From Coniella vitis (taxonomy: Eukaryota > Ascomycota > Sordariomycetes > Diaporthales > Schizoparmaceae), in assembly GCA_011317545.1 (NCBI GenBank), contig WUJK01000006.1, positions 1,488,001 to 1,552,000 of the forward strand: a stretch of 64,000 bases of DNA, in the 5' to 3' direction. Of this stretch, positions 45,173 through 57,498 are shown piece by piece. The notes under the pieces were generated by a model that was given only the letters and a program-made list of their open reading frames with translations, made no database searches and was not told the DNA's origin. How positions within the stretch are numbered: position 1 is the stretch's first letter; each line of letters starts with the position of its first letter. A program made the translations under genes and the position numbers.

Positions 45173-48100
45173 TGTAAGTTATGTGCTGTTGTGGTGTTGG
45201 CTTTTCTTCTGCTGTGGAAGCCTCTTGGCCGATGTTGAGTGACGTGGGAATATCTCTGTTGTTGTCTTGGTATAGAAAAAAACAATATGGAAGGAATTGG
45301 CCGTGTGGATTTCAGGTTGAGACAAAATAGTACATAGTACTTTGAGTACGCTGAGAGAAGAGAAAGAAGAACGTGTGAGTATAACGAGCAGATTGTCAAA
45401 GAATCCTTAATCCAGCAAAGAAATAAGTCGTCTGCATCGAGTGGCTCATTGAATAGCACTACTAAAAGTGGTGCTGGCTGCTGAGCCTGGACGATTTCCG
45501 CATATCACTCAAGGTGTTAAGTTCATCCAGCCTCGTTTCTTTTGTCGTCGGATGGGACGACAAACTGTGTCCAGTGCCGTGATTCGGACGTGGTGAGAGA
45601 AACACGGCGCTAAGCAGTTTGGGAGAGTGGGGGGCGAGGGGGCCGGGCCGGCCCGATGCACGCACCTTTTTTTGTGCTTACTATGTACCCAGAGTAGATA
45701 CCACGGTACTTAAGGCGCTTGATATTATGTACTATGTGAGTATACAGACTACCTGTAATGTTGGCTACTCTGAAATACAAAATGTGTGTTTCTATCTATG
45801 ACGCTCGTTGCTGCCTGCAGTACGTAGCTAATCACTCATGTTAGTGCTTGTATAAGTTTTGCCGAGGCATTTGAGCAAGGCCGGGATCTGATTATCATTT
45901 TTGCTAGCATCTTGTTGTACATAGATAGTATGCTTCCAGTTTCATCTCAAAGTAAAGGAAGGTTGTTACAAGACTTTCCCAATTGAGTTTGGAAGCAAAA
46001 CCAATAAGCGTCTATACGTGTGTGTTTTGGGCAAGCAATATGCGATTCTTTATGGTATCTACAATAGCATACTACTTGGTTTTTGTTTTCTCGAGTTTGG
46101 GGTGCTTCAAGTCAGCAAGTAATTGTATGAATGAGAATGACATGCAAACATCAAGCCAGAAATTGCGCTTCGTAGTACAGCACCTTTTTATCAACACGTT
46201 CACCTCAACGGTCCACACATGGAGGTAACCTATGATCTTGAAATCATGCCAAATACAGGTTCCCCATACCCTCCCTCTCATTTGACCGCTGCTTACTTGC
46301 CACCAAGGGTGATAAGCTTACAAGCAACCCGCTGGGCTCTAGCACGGTGTATTGATTGTCACCAGCCCAGTAGAGTCTGAATCAGTGCTGTCGTATATTA
46401 CAAAAGGATCATTTTGTTTCAAGTTCCAAAGTCGCATCACAGGCCGGTTCGCCCTGAACGGCCATTACACGCAGAGACAAACATGTGTGGGGGAATCGCC
46501 GGTCATCTCTTCTTGTCTTGATGGTTTTGTTGGACAGCATGCTTGCTACACACATGGATCACTTGTATATTGTCCTTGGGACGCACATGTCGGCGACATG
46601 AAGTCACTCTACCTTCCCCGTTTGCGTCGTCAGCAGATACATGTGCATGCAAAGTCCGAGACCACCAAGGAGTACAATGACATTCTTCCAAGCCATGACG
46701 ATGGGGAAAACAGAAAGAAGAAACAAAATAATTACCAACAGGTTCTGCCGTACAGGAGGATTTGCAAAGGACTGAGGGCTTTTGTTGCAAATAAACATGT
46801 AGTAGGAACGAGACCCTTCCAACGGCTAGCAGTAAGCACACTGGAGCAAAGAATCTGATTGATTCTCGACGGAACGATGGCTACATAGTAACTCATGTAG
46901 TTGTAAACGTCGCAAGGCCACACAGCCAGAAAGGATACTTGGAAAGACGGACATGCTTCGGCTTCGCATGTCGGTGTCGATGCTGCCGTTGTTTGTTTGC
47001 CCGTTACTTTTGCATGTACTTTTGCTCCAGTTGATGGATCTTTCCTTCCTGTTCCCTTTCCGTCCGTCCATAGGTAATCTACATCCGTAGTACAGTGCAC
47101 GTATGCCTACATAGTATCTCCGAGTAGACGCAAGCGTGCCGTATTGTCTAAGAACCCGTTGCAAAATAGTATTGAGGAGGGGGCTGGCTGGCCTGACACC
47201 GAGGGGCCCGTGACAGTCGGGAGCGCCTCGTTCAATACATAGTAGTAGTACATAGACAGTAGACGTACATAGTATCGGCGCCGAAAAAGGAAAAAAAGGC
47301 ACATCTACCCTCCCTCGCACAAAGAAAAGCCCACCCATCAGCCGGTACGCATTTCAATTCCCCAAGCGACCTTCTCCCTTTCGACGATGCCAACCAAGAT
47401 GAATTGCCCCTTTTGCAGCAGAAACGCCGTGATTCCGTCACGAGTTGCGTGGGTTGTTGCATAGAGTGCTATGTATTGGGCCGTGGCTGGCGGCTCTCGG
47501 TGCGGCAGCGGCAGCGGCTCGCAATGATGCCATCGCGGCAAGCAACTCTGGGACTCAAGGTTATCGGCGAGGCTGCGCGGCTGGGCCCCCTTTGCCATAC
47601 CCTGGCTGTCTGGCCGCCTGTCAACGCTGTTTTCCCCGGGGCGCAAACACCGAAAGCATGGAGTGCCAGGCGTCCCTAGGTACCCGCCGTCAGCCAATCC
47701 AGATGTCTGGCGATGGCGACATTCGCGCTAACCTCCATTAGGCGGTGCGACAGTTTCCCATGGGCATCACTCAGTCACTCTACCTTCGCACGCCATAAGG
47801 ACAGGAATGGCCCCTTGGAAAGATGAACTGTCTCCTTTCTTAAAAAGAATAGTGGTGCCGTTTCTTCTCTCTTTCTCCTTACTACGAGAAGCTCTTTGCA
47901 GGGCTACTTTCTACACCCACTGACGACAACCTTTTTTTTTCTATCGAGTGCCATCTTGTCCAACTGCTTGCATTCAACTTGTCCATCGTCCTTGCCAACC
48001 AAAACGTTTGTCGCCTCACTCTTATCAAGTGATTGATTGACTGGGCATTCGTTTCAACAACAAGAATACGAACTTCATCACAAAGTATCACCACTGCAGC

Positions 48101-48485
48101 ACAAGCACACAAGTCTTTTGGTAATTAATTCAGTCTTTATTCTATCGCTATCCTTCGACACTTATGTACAAGAACGGGTGCCTTCGCTACACCAAACCGA
48201 ACGCCATGAAAACGCGACAAGCGCAAAATGAGAAAAGTCAGCAACACGCAAACAACGTTCAAGAGTCAAGAAGCAACGAGACCCCAAAAGTTCGAGCTTC
48301 TTGAACATATGACCATGAAGCTTGCATGCAGACAATGCAGTGGTATCACATTTCCAATCTTTCGTTCTTTCTCCTCTCGAGACAGGCTCCACGTATGATC
48401 ACTTCAAGTGAAGGAAACCTCCATCCAAAAAAAAAAAAAAACACAATCCAAAAAACTTCAAGCACACGCACGAGGATGATAGTCA
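45173..48485. other. 3.3-kb intergenic region
   Basis: Upstream of the acetyltransferase-like gene and downstream of CDO1. It holds at least seven GTAC-ATA-GTAC motif copies (45327, 45678, 45726, 46880, 47108 and three within 47235-47275). At 47.8-48.3 kb the + strand looks like a promoter and pyrimidine-rich leader followed by a 32-codon ORF (48206-48304). No conserved protein is seen. Confidence 0.5.
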
Positions 48486-49439
48486 TCAAACCCTCTGCGT
48501 GAATTTGGAGTAGTAACCGCACTTGGGCACATAACTTCTCTCGCCAGTGATGGGGTTAAAAGTATGGCATCCAGACTTGGCTACATTTGGAGGAGTGTAC
48601 ACTGTTGCATGTTAGCGCCGAACAGCACAGCACAAGGTGACAAGGTCACTTTGAGCCTCAATCTGCAAGGCTGAAGAGGGGGACCTCCACTCTTCATCCA
48701 ACGCCAGAGGACCAGAAGTACCCAAGTACTATAACAGGATGAAGGGTGCCACATACAGTGCAGAGAGATGGCGTAGTCATCGCCCTTGTTCTCCATCTTG
48801 TGAAGGCCGAGTTCGTCGGCCATATATGCTACGGCGTTTTCCTTGTGTGTACGTTGTGAGGTGAGGCGCATCGGTTGCTCCCTGTCCGAGTTGGGAAACT
48901 CATATCTCGACTCCGTGAGGCTGCCATGAAGGATCTTCATGATGCAGTGGGCGTTGCCATGGTCGTGGATGGGGCTTCCCTTTCCTGGAGTCCATACAAG
49001 TACCAGCTGTATGACAATACGTCAGCAACAGTCACATTGCCACAAAACATTGACAAGCCCAAGATCTGTGAGTACTTACAAGGTTGCTCTTGCCGTTTCC
49101 TTCGTCGACACTGTTCACACTTGAAGTTAGTACCTTCTGGGTTGCATTTCTTTCTTCTCTTTCTTCTCATATTGGGTATTGGCCTTACAGGTTTCTGGTG
49201 TACGCCAGCTCTGGATCGGCCAGGGCATACGGAACCCAGCCCTGTTCCCTGGCATCGTACACTCTCATGTGGTGCATCAGGGTGTTGACATCAACATCAC
49301 TTGAGTCAAGGCCCGAAGAGGGACCGAGAGCATCCTTGAGGGCAACCACAAGGTCGTTGAACTGTTCTGGTTGGAGTTGAGGACGGGCCTCGAAGGAGGG
49401 CTGCTGAGCCGAGGTGTGGAACGTAAGACCGACAGCCAT
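48486..49439 (-). CDS. CDO1: cysteine dioxygenase
   Basis: Adds O2 to the thiol of L-cysteine to give cysteine sulfinate, the first step of cysteine breakdown to sulfite and taurine. Exons 49439-49189, 49110-49080 (31 nt), 49006-48757 and 48601-48486 give 215 aa, normal for the family. Iron ligands His108 and His110 (SPIHDHGNAHC) and His163 (GLHKMEN) are present. Cys115 and Tyr179 (LHLYTPP) stand where animal enzymes form the Cys-Tyr cross-link. The ATG at 49439 is the first in frame; sequence upstream starts only at TTG. It is head to head with the SSU1-type pump about 2.2 kb away, which would export the sulfite made from its product. Confidence 0.95.
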
Positions 49440-51047
49440 TGCGACGATTGATGCAGAATGATACGACAAACGACAAACGCTATCTACGAGGAGAGGGCAA
49501 CAAGCTTAGCGCTGGCAGTTGGTATCGATATTGGTAACGATGAAGATGATGAGCTGGAAGAGGAGGATGACGGAAGGGCAGCGACAGATGCGGCGACTTT
49601 GAAGCAAATCGACGAGCGACTCTGGATAGGAGCAAAGGCGAGGGCACAGGCCGCGTGGACAGATGGCAGGGTTCTCCTGAGACTGGAGAGGGGTCGCAGT
49701 TAAAGGCTGGCGTAGTGATGCTACAAAAGAGCTGCGCTATTGTGGGCCAGTCGTTGCAGTCACAGGGAACCTTGAAAGCCTCTTGGTCGCAGGCAGCTAA
49801 GCGGGCACGAAGAGCCAATGGACGACTGCAGCGGCTTGGTTGTGGGTTGGTCGTGCAGTTGGAGTGCGCTTTGTGCAATTGTGCAGCGCACCTCGGAAGC
49901 GGTCGGGACAATGAGGGAGCTGGCGATTGGGAACTGCCTTGGGGGGTCGCAGTGCGATGTGCGATGGCTCGAGGTACAGCTGATGCCGGAGTTGGTGCCG
50001 GTGTTTTCGCTGGTGCTGTGCTGGTGCTGTGCTGGTGCTGGTGCTGGTGCTGCTATTCGCTACTGCCCCCGTGAGCGCCCCTCGATTGGCCCCGCCAGCT
50101 TTATCATGAGCGAAGTCGGGCAGCCAGCAGACCCGAGACTGCTATGGTCGGCGATGGCCGGTCAGGTGGGCGGCTTTGGTTCCCTGCCATCGGGAGCCCT
50201 GGCTGGACTGGGGACGCTTGTGCTCGGCGGTGCATGGTCATGCGACTCGGGCACCTTCTGCCGCCGCTGCCCGCCAGTGCGGGCGTCTGCGAATCCCCTC
50301 GAAACGGGAAGGCAGGATGCAGCGGGCTGCCGTGTGGTGTCAATCACGGCCATGGCACGGGCTGAGAGGCTTGGCAGGCCCGATCCAAAAGGAAACCACT
50401 ACAAAAACCCGGCACACAATGACTGTTGTGCTTGAGACACAGCATGGCGTGCTGAGTCTGTCGAGTGGTTTTTGTTTGGGGGTGGATTCCCACAACGAAA
50501 CGGGAAACCAAAAAAGGCCAGTGTCGACTTGCCAGGCCAGAGTGCAACCCCGGGCGGTGCTAGGTGGAGCCTACTTGCAGACATGGTGGGGTCGGGTTAC
50601 GGTACGGGGAAGGGGAGGGCAAGTGCGCCTGGGGCTAGGCTCCTGGCTCTTTCTTCAGAAGGGGGTCTCCCCCCCCTCTCCACCAGAGCATCCCCAACAT
50701 CCCGGTTCGGCTCCCTATCTTGCGTATGCCAGTGGAGTCGCTGCTGCCATACCGCAACATTGCAGTCAGGTTGTTCGAAGGTGATATCTGGAAGTTGGCA
50801 GTTGCGACCTCGAGTCCTCCCTCAGGGAGCAATTGTCCTACGACCTGCTGCACAGGGCAGCAGGATCCGTCGTCAGTTGTCTCGGCTTTTTGGGAAGGTC
50901 TGATCAATCCGCTGCATGTAGAGACATCGGTGTTTCTGGCTGCTCCGCCGTGTTGCTAGTTGATGGCTGATCTTTGGGAATTCACCCGCATCATTGTACG
51001 TACTATCTACCTAGGCAAGGCACTCTTATCTAGAGGATATCACGTCT

Positions 51048-51103
<56 letters not shown>

Positions 51104-51605
51104 GCTTTCTTTTCTTTCTGCATCACTTCACCCCGGCTTGGATGATGGCCTTCTCAAGCCATGATCAAGTCCTTTATCTCTATGCACATATATATCTTCA
51201 AATCTTATTCCTTTCTAACAACTCCAACGTGAAGAAGTACTTGGTTTTGCCTGGGTTGGGTTGCTGGGATACAAGCCATAGCTCTACTAAGTACTTAGAT
51301 AATCTTGCAGGTTGTAGTCATAAAATCACAACAGCCTTACGAATAAAAATGCATGCTGATGCGGCCTCTTCGTTTTGATATCGTAATGCCCTCACTCGGT
51401 TGCTCGATTTGTGCTGTGCAGCCATCAACAGACTGACGATCTGCCGTCCGTGTCTCCTGCCCTTTGTCTCTGCTTTTCATCGTGTTCCTGTAAGTCCCAT
51501 TCGCTGACTTTTCCACCAGCCAAGCCCAAGCCCGCCAACATCGTCACCGCCACAACCACAACAATCATCATCCCTATCGTTGTCATTGTCGTCATCATCA
51601 TCATC
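49440..51605. other. CDO1-SSU1 divergent intergenic region
   Basis: A 2.2-kb shared upstream region. It contains a GGTGCTGTGCT repeat near 50015-50055 and a 53-nt T run. A 205-codon ORF (49818-50435, +) is open here but matches nothing and overlaps other open frames in GC-rich DNA. Confidence 0.5.
51050..51102. repeat. 53-nt poly(T) tract
   Basis: Uninterrupted T run about 500 bp upstream of the SSU1 start. Exact length is likely unreliable in any sequencing. Confidence 0.95.
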
Positions 51606-53640
51606 ATGCCAACTCGCCTTTCCTCTTCCCGCCATGGCAGCTTAATCAGCCTGGGACCAATCGCGTCGTCGCCTGGTAGCAGCGCCACCGAAACAGCAGC
51701 CCAGACACTCGGGCAGATCGACAGCAACCAGCACCAGCACCAGCATCCGCATCATGCTTCTGCTCCTGCTCCTCCTCCTGCCAACAAAGACAATGCAGGG
51801 TGGCGACGCATCGTCCGCAACTTCACGCCATCCTGGTTTGCCGTAAACATGGGCACTGGCATTGTGTCCATCCTGCTTCTGCGCGGGCTGCCTTACACAA
51901 CCTCGGCGCTCTCTTATCTGGCCTACTGCTTCTTTGCCCTCAACGCCGCCCTCTTTCTCGTCTTCCTGGCTCTGTCCATCGCCCGTTATGCTCTGTACCC
52001 CGAGATTTGGGCCGCCATGGTCAACCACCCGGGCCAGAGCCTGTTTTTGGGCACGTTCCCCATGGGTTTGGCAAGTAAGTGGCGAGCTAGACATGTGTTT
52101 GACATGTCCCATGTAGGCTTATCGGCTTGACATGCTGCATCAGCCATACGGAATCTCGCCTCGGACAGCGTTGTCTGTTGTGTGCGCTATCTGCCTGCAT
52201 GCGCGCACCAGCAAACGGCATTCGCATTATGCTTGCATGCAAGACTTGATAAGCAAAAACGGCTAACAGATACGGCCATGTGTCGATGCCTATTGCAGCA
52301 ATCATCAACATGCTCGTGTACTCGTGCGCCCAGTGGGGCGACCGCGTCGTCTACTTCGCATGGGCCCTGTGGTGGTTCGACGTCGTCGTGTCCCTGGCCT
52401 GCTGCGTATCCATGCCCTTTATCGTGTAAGTCATGTCACAAGTTGTGCCCCGCCACCTCTGCCTCGCCTTCTTTCTTCCCCCGACCGACATAGCCGTAGA
52501 TCACTATATCGGAAACACGCAGCAGATCTTCTGGGTGCCCCTCGTGGACCCTGGAGGTGGCCTACTCTACTCGCTCATGCCACAGCGCTTCTCCTTTTGC
52601 CCCCTTTCTTTCCTCCTCCGTCCCAACGCACCTCGCCTTTCCCCCTCCCCTTTGCCCGAGATACAATTTAATCGTCAAATCATCTAGCATCCACAAGCAC
52701 AAGCCCCAGCTCCAGCAGACTACCGCCGCTCTCCTCCTGCCCGTCGTTCCCGCCGTCGTCGCCTCTGCCTCAGGTGGGATTTTGGCCGCAGCGCTACCAT
52801 CTCGCAGCCATGCCGTGACGACCCTGATCGTCTCGTACGTCCTCTGGGGACTCGGCGAGACCTTTACTTACTGCATCCTCGCTCTCTACTTCCACCGCCT
52901 CTTGGTGCACCATTTGCCGCCGCGCGAGCTCATCGTTTCCGTCTTCTTGCCTGTTGGGCCTCTGGGGCAGGGAGGCTTTGCCATCCAGCAGCTCGGTGCA
53001 GTCGCCGCGGATCTTCAATTTCTGCCGTTGGTGGTGCGCTCTGACGCTACTAGTGGCCATGTCGTTGGGCTCGTTACAGGTGGCCAAGTCCTTCACATTG
53101 TCGGCATCTTCTTTGCTCTCATCATGTGGGGAGCCGGCCTAGGCTGGCTTGTCCTCGCTGCTACGAGCATCGCCACGACGCAGAGCTTCCCCTTCAACAT
53201 GGGCTGGTGGGGTTTCACTTTTCCGCTCGGTGTGTTTGCAACATGCACCAGCATGCTTGCCAAGCAACTCGACAGTGTCTTTTTCAAAGTCTTGACAATG
53301 GTGAGTGCCTGTTCCCTCCTGCCTCTCACTCTCTTGCTAGCGTTCGGTATCCCTTAGACTGCATAAGGTAGTTGTCATTTCTTGCTTTGATCTTGTTCCC
53401 TGGGGTTATCCATCCCCATCCTGGTTACGATGAGCAAGCCGCTTGCTTATGGCGTACTTTCTTCCTATGCTTACCAACATCACTATAAAACAGATCTTTT
53501 CCGTCTCCGTCATCCTCCTCTGGCTCCTTGTGGCGACAAGAACGCTTCTCAAGGCTCTCACCGGTGAGATCTTTGTGGCGCCGTGTCTGGCTGATGTGCG
53601 GCCCAAGACTGAACAGGGCGGCGCAAATAGGACTGTATGA
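51606..53640 (+). CDS. SSU1: SSU1-type sulfite efflux pump (TDT family)
   Basis: Plasma-membrane transporter of the tellurite-resistance/dicarboxylate (TDT) family. Exons 51606-52074, 52299-52425, 52688-53300 and 53494-53640 give 451 aa with about ten membrane segments. A Ser/His/Pro-rich cytosolic N-tail of about 75 residues precedes FTPSWFAVNMGTGIVSILL. SSU1-like marks: NHPGQSLFLGTFPMGLATIINM, WWFDVVVSLACC, LPVVPAVVASASGG, SVFLPVGPLGQGGFAIQQLG and FPFNMGWWGFTFPLGVF. Sulfite versus malate is inferred from overall resemblance to Ssu1 rather than Mae1 and from its cysteine dioxygenase neighbour. Intron 2 is long (262 nt). Frame analysis supports ATG 51606; upstream in-frame sequence starts at GTG. 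Confidence 0.88.
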
Positions 53641-54187
53641 GAAGTGAGTGCTTGTATCCAGCAAACTGCGCCGTACGTGCAATCGTTTCGCTGCCAGATC
53701 TTCTTCAAGGAAAGTCCCATCATCACAAGTAGAGTTGTAACGAGTATGCACCGTATGAGCGCTCCCGTCTACAAGGCGTGGAATCGTAGATATTAGAGAT
53801 ATCTAGGTATCTAGTCAAGATTTGGGATGGTATGGATATCATTGTCGGTGAACACCGCTCCGTGACTTGCCAAAAGAAGATAGTTGTAGTCAAAAGTTTT
53901 ATTCCATGTACCACGTCCATAGAGACGTGTACTTGTTGTCTCTAGCTGTATGCTGACTATGGTCAGGCAAGTGTGAGTAAGCTACTATGTATGTACGAGG
54001 GAGCTCAATATATACCCATCATAAAGTCGCGGTACTCGTACTTCACCATGGTAAATCCCCGACAAATCACCGCCAAGTCGCCGCCATTGCAGCTTGAGCA
54101 ACAAATCTGCAGTGCCACAAACCAGTGTCCTCACCTTTCTAGCATGGCTGCTCAAAACAAGCGAGTCCTACAAGTGCATACCGCATC
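53641..54187. other. convergent spacer
   Basis: Between SSU1 and HLTF-type gene ends. A GTAC-like motif lies near 53981. No gene seen. Confidence 0.6.
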
Positions 54188-57100
54188 TCAACCGAGAAGC
54201 TTCATGATATCGGCCATTCTCGTCTCCTTGGTCTTTTTTCCTTTGGACTTTTCCTGGAACGCTTTGCCGACCAACTCGCGCTTTTCGGCCTGGATATCCA
54301 GGACACGTTCTTCGACAGTGCCTTCCATGACCAGTCTCCAGACTGTTGTCGGCCGCGTCTGGCCTAGACGATGAACACGGTCCACAGCCTGATCCTCAAT
54401 AGCCGGCGCCCACCCTAAAGCAACTGCGTCAGTACGAACCTCAATACCAATACAATCTTGAAATCCGTGAAGTGAACAGAGAAGTTTGGAAGAACTCAGG
54501 CGCATTGCAGAAGAAGAAGGAGAAGCACTTACAGCTATCAGCAAGAATTACAGTGTCTGCAGCAACCAGATTCAAACCAACGCTGCAAACGGCTAGACTT
54601 GCGAGCATGATCCGGCATTCTGGGTCTTCTTGCAGCGCTCTAATGGCACCATCTCTGGTCCGAGGGGTCATGGACCCGACAATTCGCGTATAGCTATAGC
54701 CAGCGACCTTCAGTTGGTTCTCAATAATGGTTAAAAACTTGGTCCTGAACGATATATCAGTAACAGGTGCATACTTTGATGGGGATAGGGGACGGCGACG
54801 GAAACACGACAAAACGACGTGGGCCACTGGGCAACGCTGATCGCTCAATATACTTTATGCTAGCTACGTACCATTGACTGAAAATGATCACCTTGGATCC
54901 TTTATTTCGCAAGGTTGCTTGGAGAATCTTGATGAGCGCTTCGGTCTTCGAGCTTTGGTTCTCGAGATCTAGCTGCGGATCTTCTTCTCCGGACGTCTCA
55001 GGCGCAGGTTCCAGAAGCTGCTCCTCTGATAGCTCATGCCTGCACATTGGACACTTGCCTTGCGTTTGAATGACTTTTTGAATGCATTCGGAGCAAAAGA
55101 CATGTTTGCAGTGAGTAATGACTGGTGTATTCAAATCGTCAATACAGACAGGGCATTCTTCTTGGTTCTCGATGTAAAGGCTTAAAGCTTGCTGTAAGAT
55201 CTCGCGGTTCTTGTCGTTTAGGACAACGACATCCTGGCCTTCGAGATCCTTAAGCAAATCAACCACTCTCTGCTTGCAAAGCGTCCAGTGATTGCACCTA
55301 GCAGTGTCATTATGAGTATTAGCGTTTTGCATTGCTATATGCAAAGTGGTACATACACTTGACGGAGACGTAGAAGTCTTTCCAACACATTTTGCATTGA
55401 GCCAGACGATTTCTTGCCATCCCTGGCTTTGACCTGAGCCTCTTGGAGGGCTCCTTTTGCTTCGGCGCTGTGTTATTCTGGTCAACAAAACCTTGTACAA
55501 CTTGCAAGCATGTATGATAGGACGGCTTTTGGCACTTACAGTAGAGCATCATACTTTTGCTTTTCTTCGGCATGAAATGTGATGCGGTGAACGTATTCTG
55601 TCTTCTTGGGCAACTTCAAGTCGACAAAACGCATTTCTTTTGTACGCCGCAAGCAAAGATCTCGCATCAAGTACTGAAGCAGAATCTCAGCGCGTGATAG
55701 ACCTTGCATTAGAGGCCTAGTGATGACTGTGTTGAAGACTTCTGCATCCTCGATTCCGCCAGTAAGTCCCAGGAACTTCACCATGGAATGGAGATCCTTA
55801 ATGTTGTTGACAATGGGCGTGCCTGTAAGTACCCAGCGCACTTCTGCTTTGAGATCACATGCCGCTAGAGCAGTCTGCGTTCGTGCATTTCGAATCACAT
55901 GTCCTTCATCAAGGATGATACGCTTCCAAAACGTCGAGAAAAGAGGACCCTTGGCTGTCTTGTCGGCCGCCATGGTCTGGTAGCTCGTTACCACAAGGCT
56001 GAACGCTTTGAGTTCCGCCACCTTGAGCTTGTCATTGCCGTGGTATATATGGACCCGTGGAGCATCCGATCCTCTGACATGCTGGAGGGCCTGCTGTGCC
56101 CAGTTGCTCATGACGGATTTGGGGGCACTGGTATGTTGGTTTTAGCAAACAGCACCAACAGAATTCTTTCTATTGAGTACATACACAATCAGCGTTTGTC
56201 CTGGCCCATTGCTCAAGATCAGACTGAGCATCTGAAGCGTCTTGCCGAGTCCCATGTCATCAGCCAAGATACCTCCCTTGGCAAGCCGTGGTGCAGCGGC
56301 CACGGTGAAGTTGGTCGCAATACTGTGGTATCGTCCATTGGCAGTCCGCTTCCATAGCTGTGTGACATTATCAGAGCCAGGCTGCGGGAATTGAGGGTTT
56401 TCCTTGGCTTGCAACCACGCCAACCCCTGCAACTGATATGGTAGGAGCTGAGATTTGAGCGCGGATGGTTGAGACGCCATGGGCATCTCTGATAGCGTAG
56501 TTTCGTCTACCACCAAGGCTTTGAGGTTATCACTGCCACTGCGAAACTGCACTGCTTGGCTTGTCTGGGTCAAGTCAGCCAAAGATACTTCAGGTCCATT
56601 GGAGCCAAGGCCGACAAGGGACTGTGGGCCGTGGAGGCCCAAGGGTAGTCTCTTTAGATCTTCTGCCTTGGGTCTGGTTTGCTTTAGCTGCGTAGCCTTG
56701 AGTAGCTTGTCCGATTTGAGCCTCTCCTCCAAGCGGATTCTTGCAATTGGTTCTGCAGTGCCGTAAAGAGCGAGTTGCACGGGGCAGTCAAAGTACTGTA
56801 TCAATGATTGTCAGCAATCTTATCTGGCAACACATGCAATAGTGCAATTAGCACGCAATCGAATATACCGTGCACGTTTCACAGCAGGCTAATAACGAAG
56901 GCTGTCGTTGATCGACTAGGAAATTGTTCACTCACGCCTTTCTCGCCAGTGATAACAGCTTCGACACGCAAGTCCCCGGAATCCATATAGGCGGCGAGCT
57001 TATCTACAAGCTTCGCAGGCAGGTGTCCCACCTGGGCGCCGAGGACATTGTCGACTCTGACTGCATTTTGATCGTACCTGTTCGCTAGTCAGATCAATGC

Positions 57101-57498
57101 AAGCCTGGAGAGTCCACGTGCTTGGGAGAGACTGACTGGTTGTGAGGATCTCGTCTTAGGACGACAATCTCATTGGGCGTGACAAGACCATCGTAATACC
57201 GGCATCCGACAATTTTATTGTCTAACTTTCCATAGAGCTGGAAGGCGGGACCATCGTCGGACTGGGTGGCTCCAATCAGCTCGGCCTCGTCGTCGTCATC
57301 GTCGTCGAATGAGGCTTGGACAGCTGTATTGTCGACTGCGGCTGGTTGACTGGGATGGGGCAACCTGGAATTTGAAGGGACGGCAATAGCGCTGCGGGCG
57401 GAAGCCTTGATGCGAGGGTTCTTGGACCTCGGAGCAGCACCAGTATCATCACTAGTGAGGTCAATAACCTCGCGACGCCGCTTGTGGGGCGGCATCAT
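54188..57498 (-). CDS. HLTF/Rad5-type HIRAN-SNF2-RING DNA translocase
   Basis: Eight exons: 57498-57137, 57077-56936, 56795-56185, 56127-55540, 55467-55357, 55297-54872, 54744-54533 and 54414-54188, giving 892 aa. Order: a basic N-terminus with a SUMO-interaction-like EVIDLTSDD; a HIRAN domain (about 84-165; FQLYGKLDNKIVGCRYYDGL, VTPNEIVVLRRDPHNQYD); the SNF2 N-lobe with ILADDMGLGKTLQ (motif I), the DEGH box IILDEGH and VLTGTPIVNN; a C3HC4 RING (CPVCIDDL...HCKHVFCSECI...CPMCRHEL) inside the ATPase; and the C-lobe with VHRLGQTR (motif VI). This is the layout of HLTF and Rad5, which remodel stalled replication forks and polyubiquitinate PCNA. Closeness to HLTF rather than Rad5 is inferred from the N-terminal HIRAN position and shorter length. 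It is divergent from TYW1. Confidence 0.93.

Noticed and set aside
49440..49469. N-terminal extension of CDO1 upstream of 49439
   Set aside because: In-frame sequence begins at TTG, not ATG; the family N-terminus fits the ATG at 49439.
49818..50435. 205-codon + strand frame between CDO1 and SSU1
   Set aside because: Has an ATG, but the Gly/Ala/Cys-rich product reflects GC-rich repeats, and other frames at the same place are equally open.
52426..52687. Coding exon inside SSU1 intron 2
   Set aside because: An open stretch exists, but the family sequence runs directly from MPFIV to HKHKPQL; inclusion would insert residues in a conserved region.
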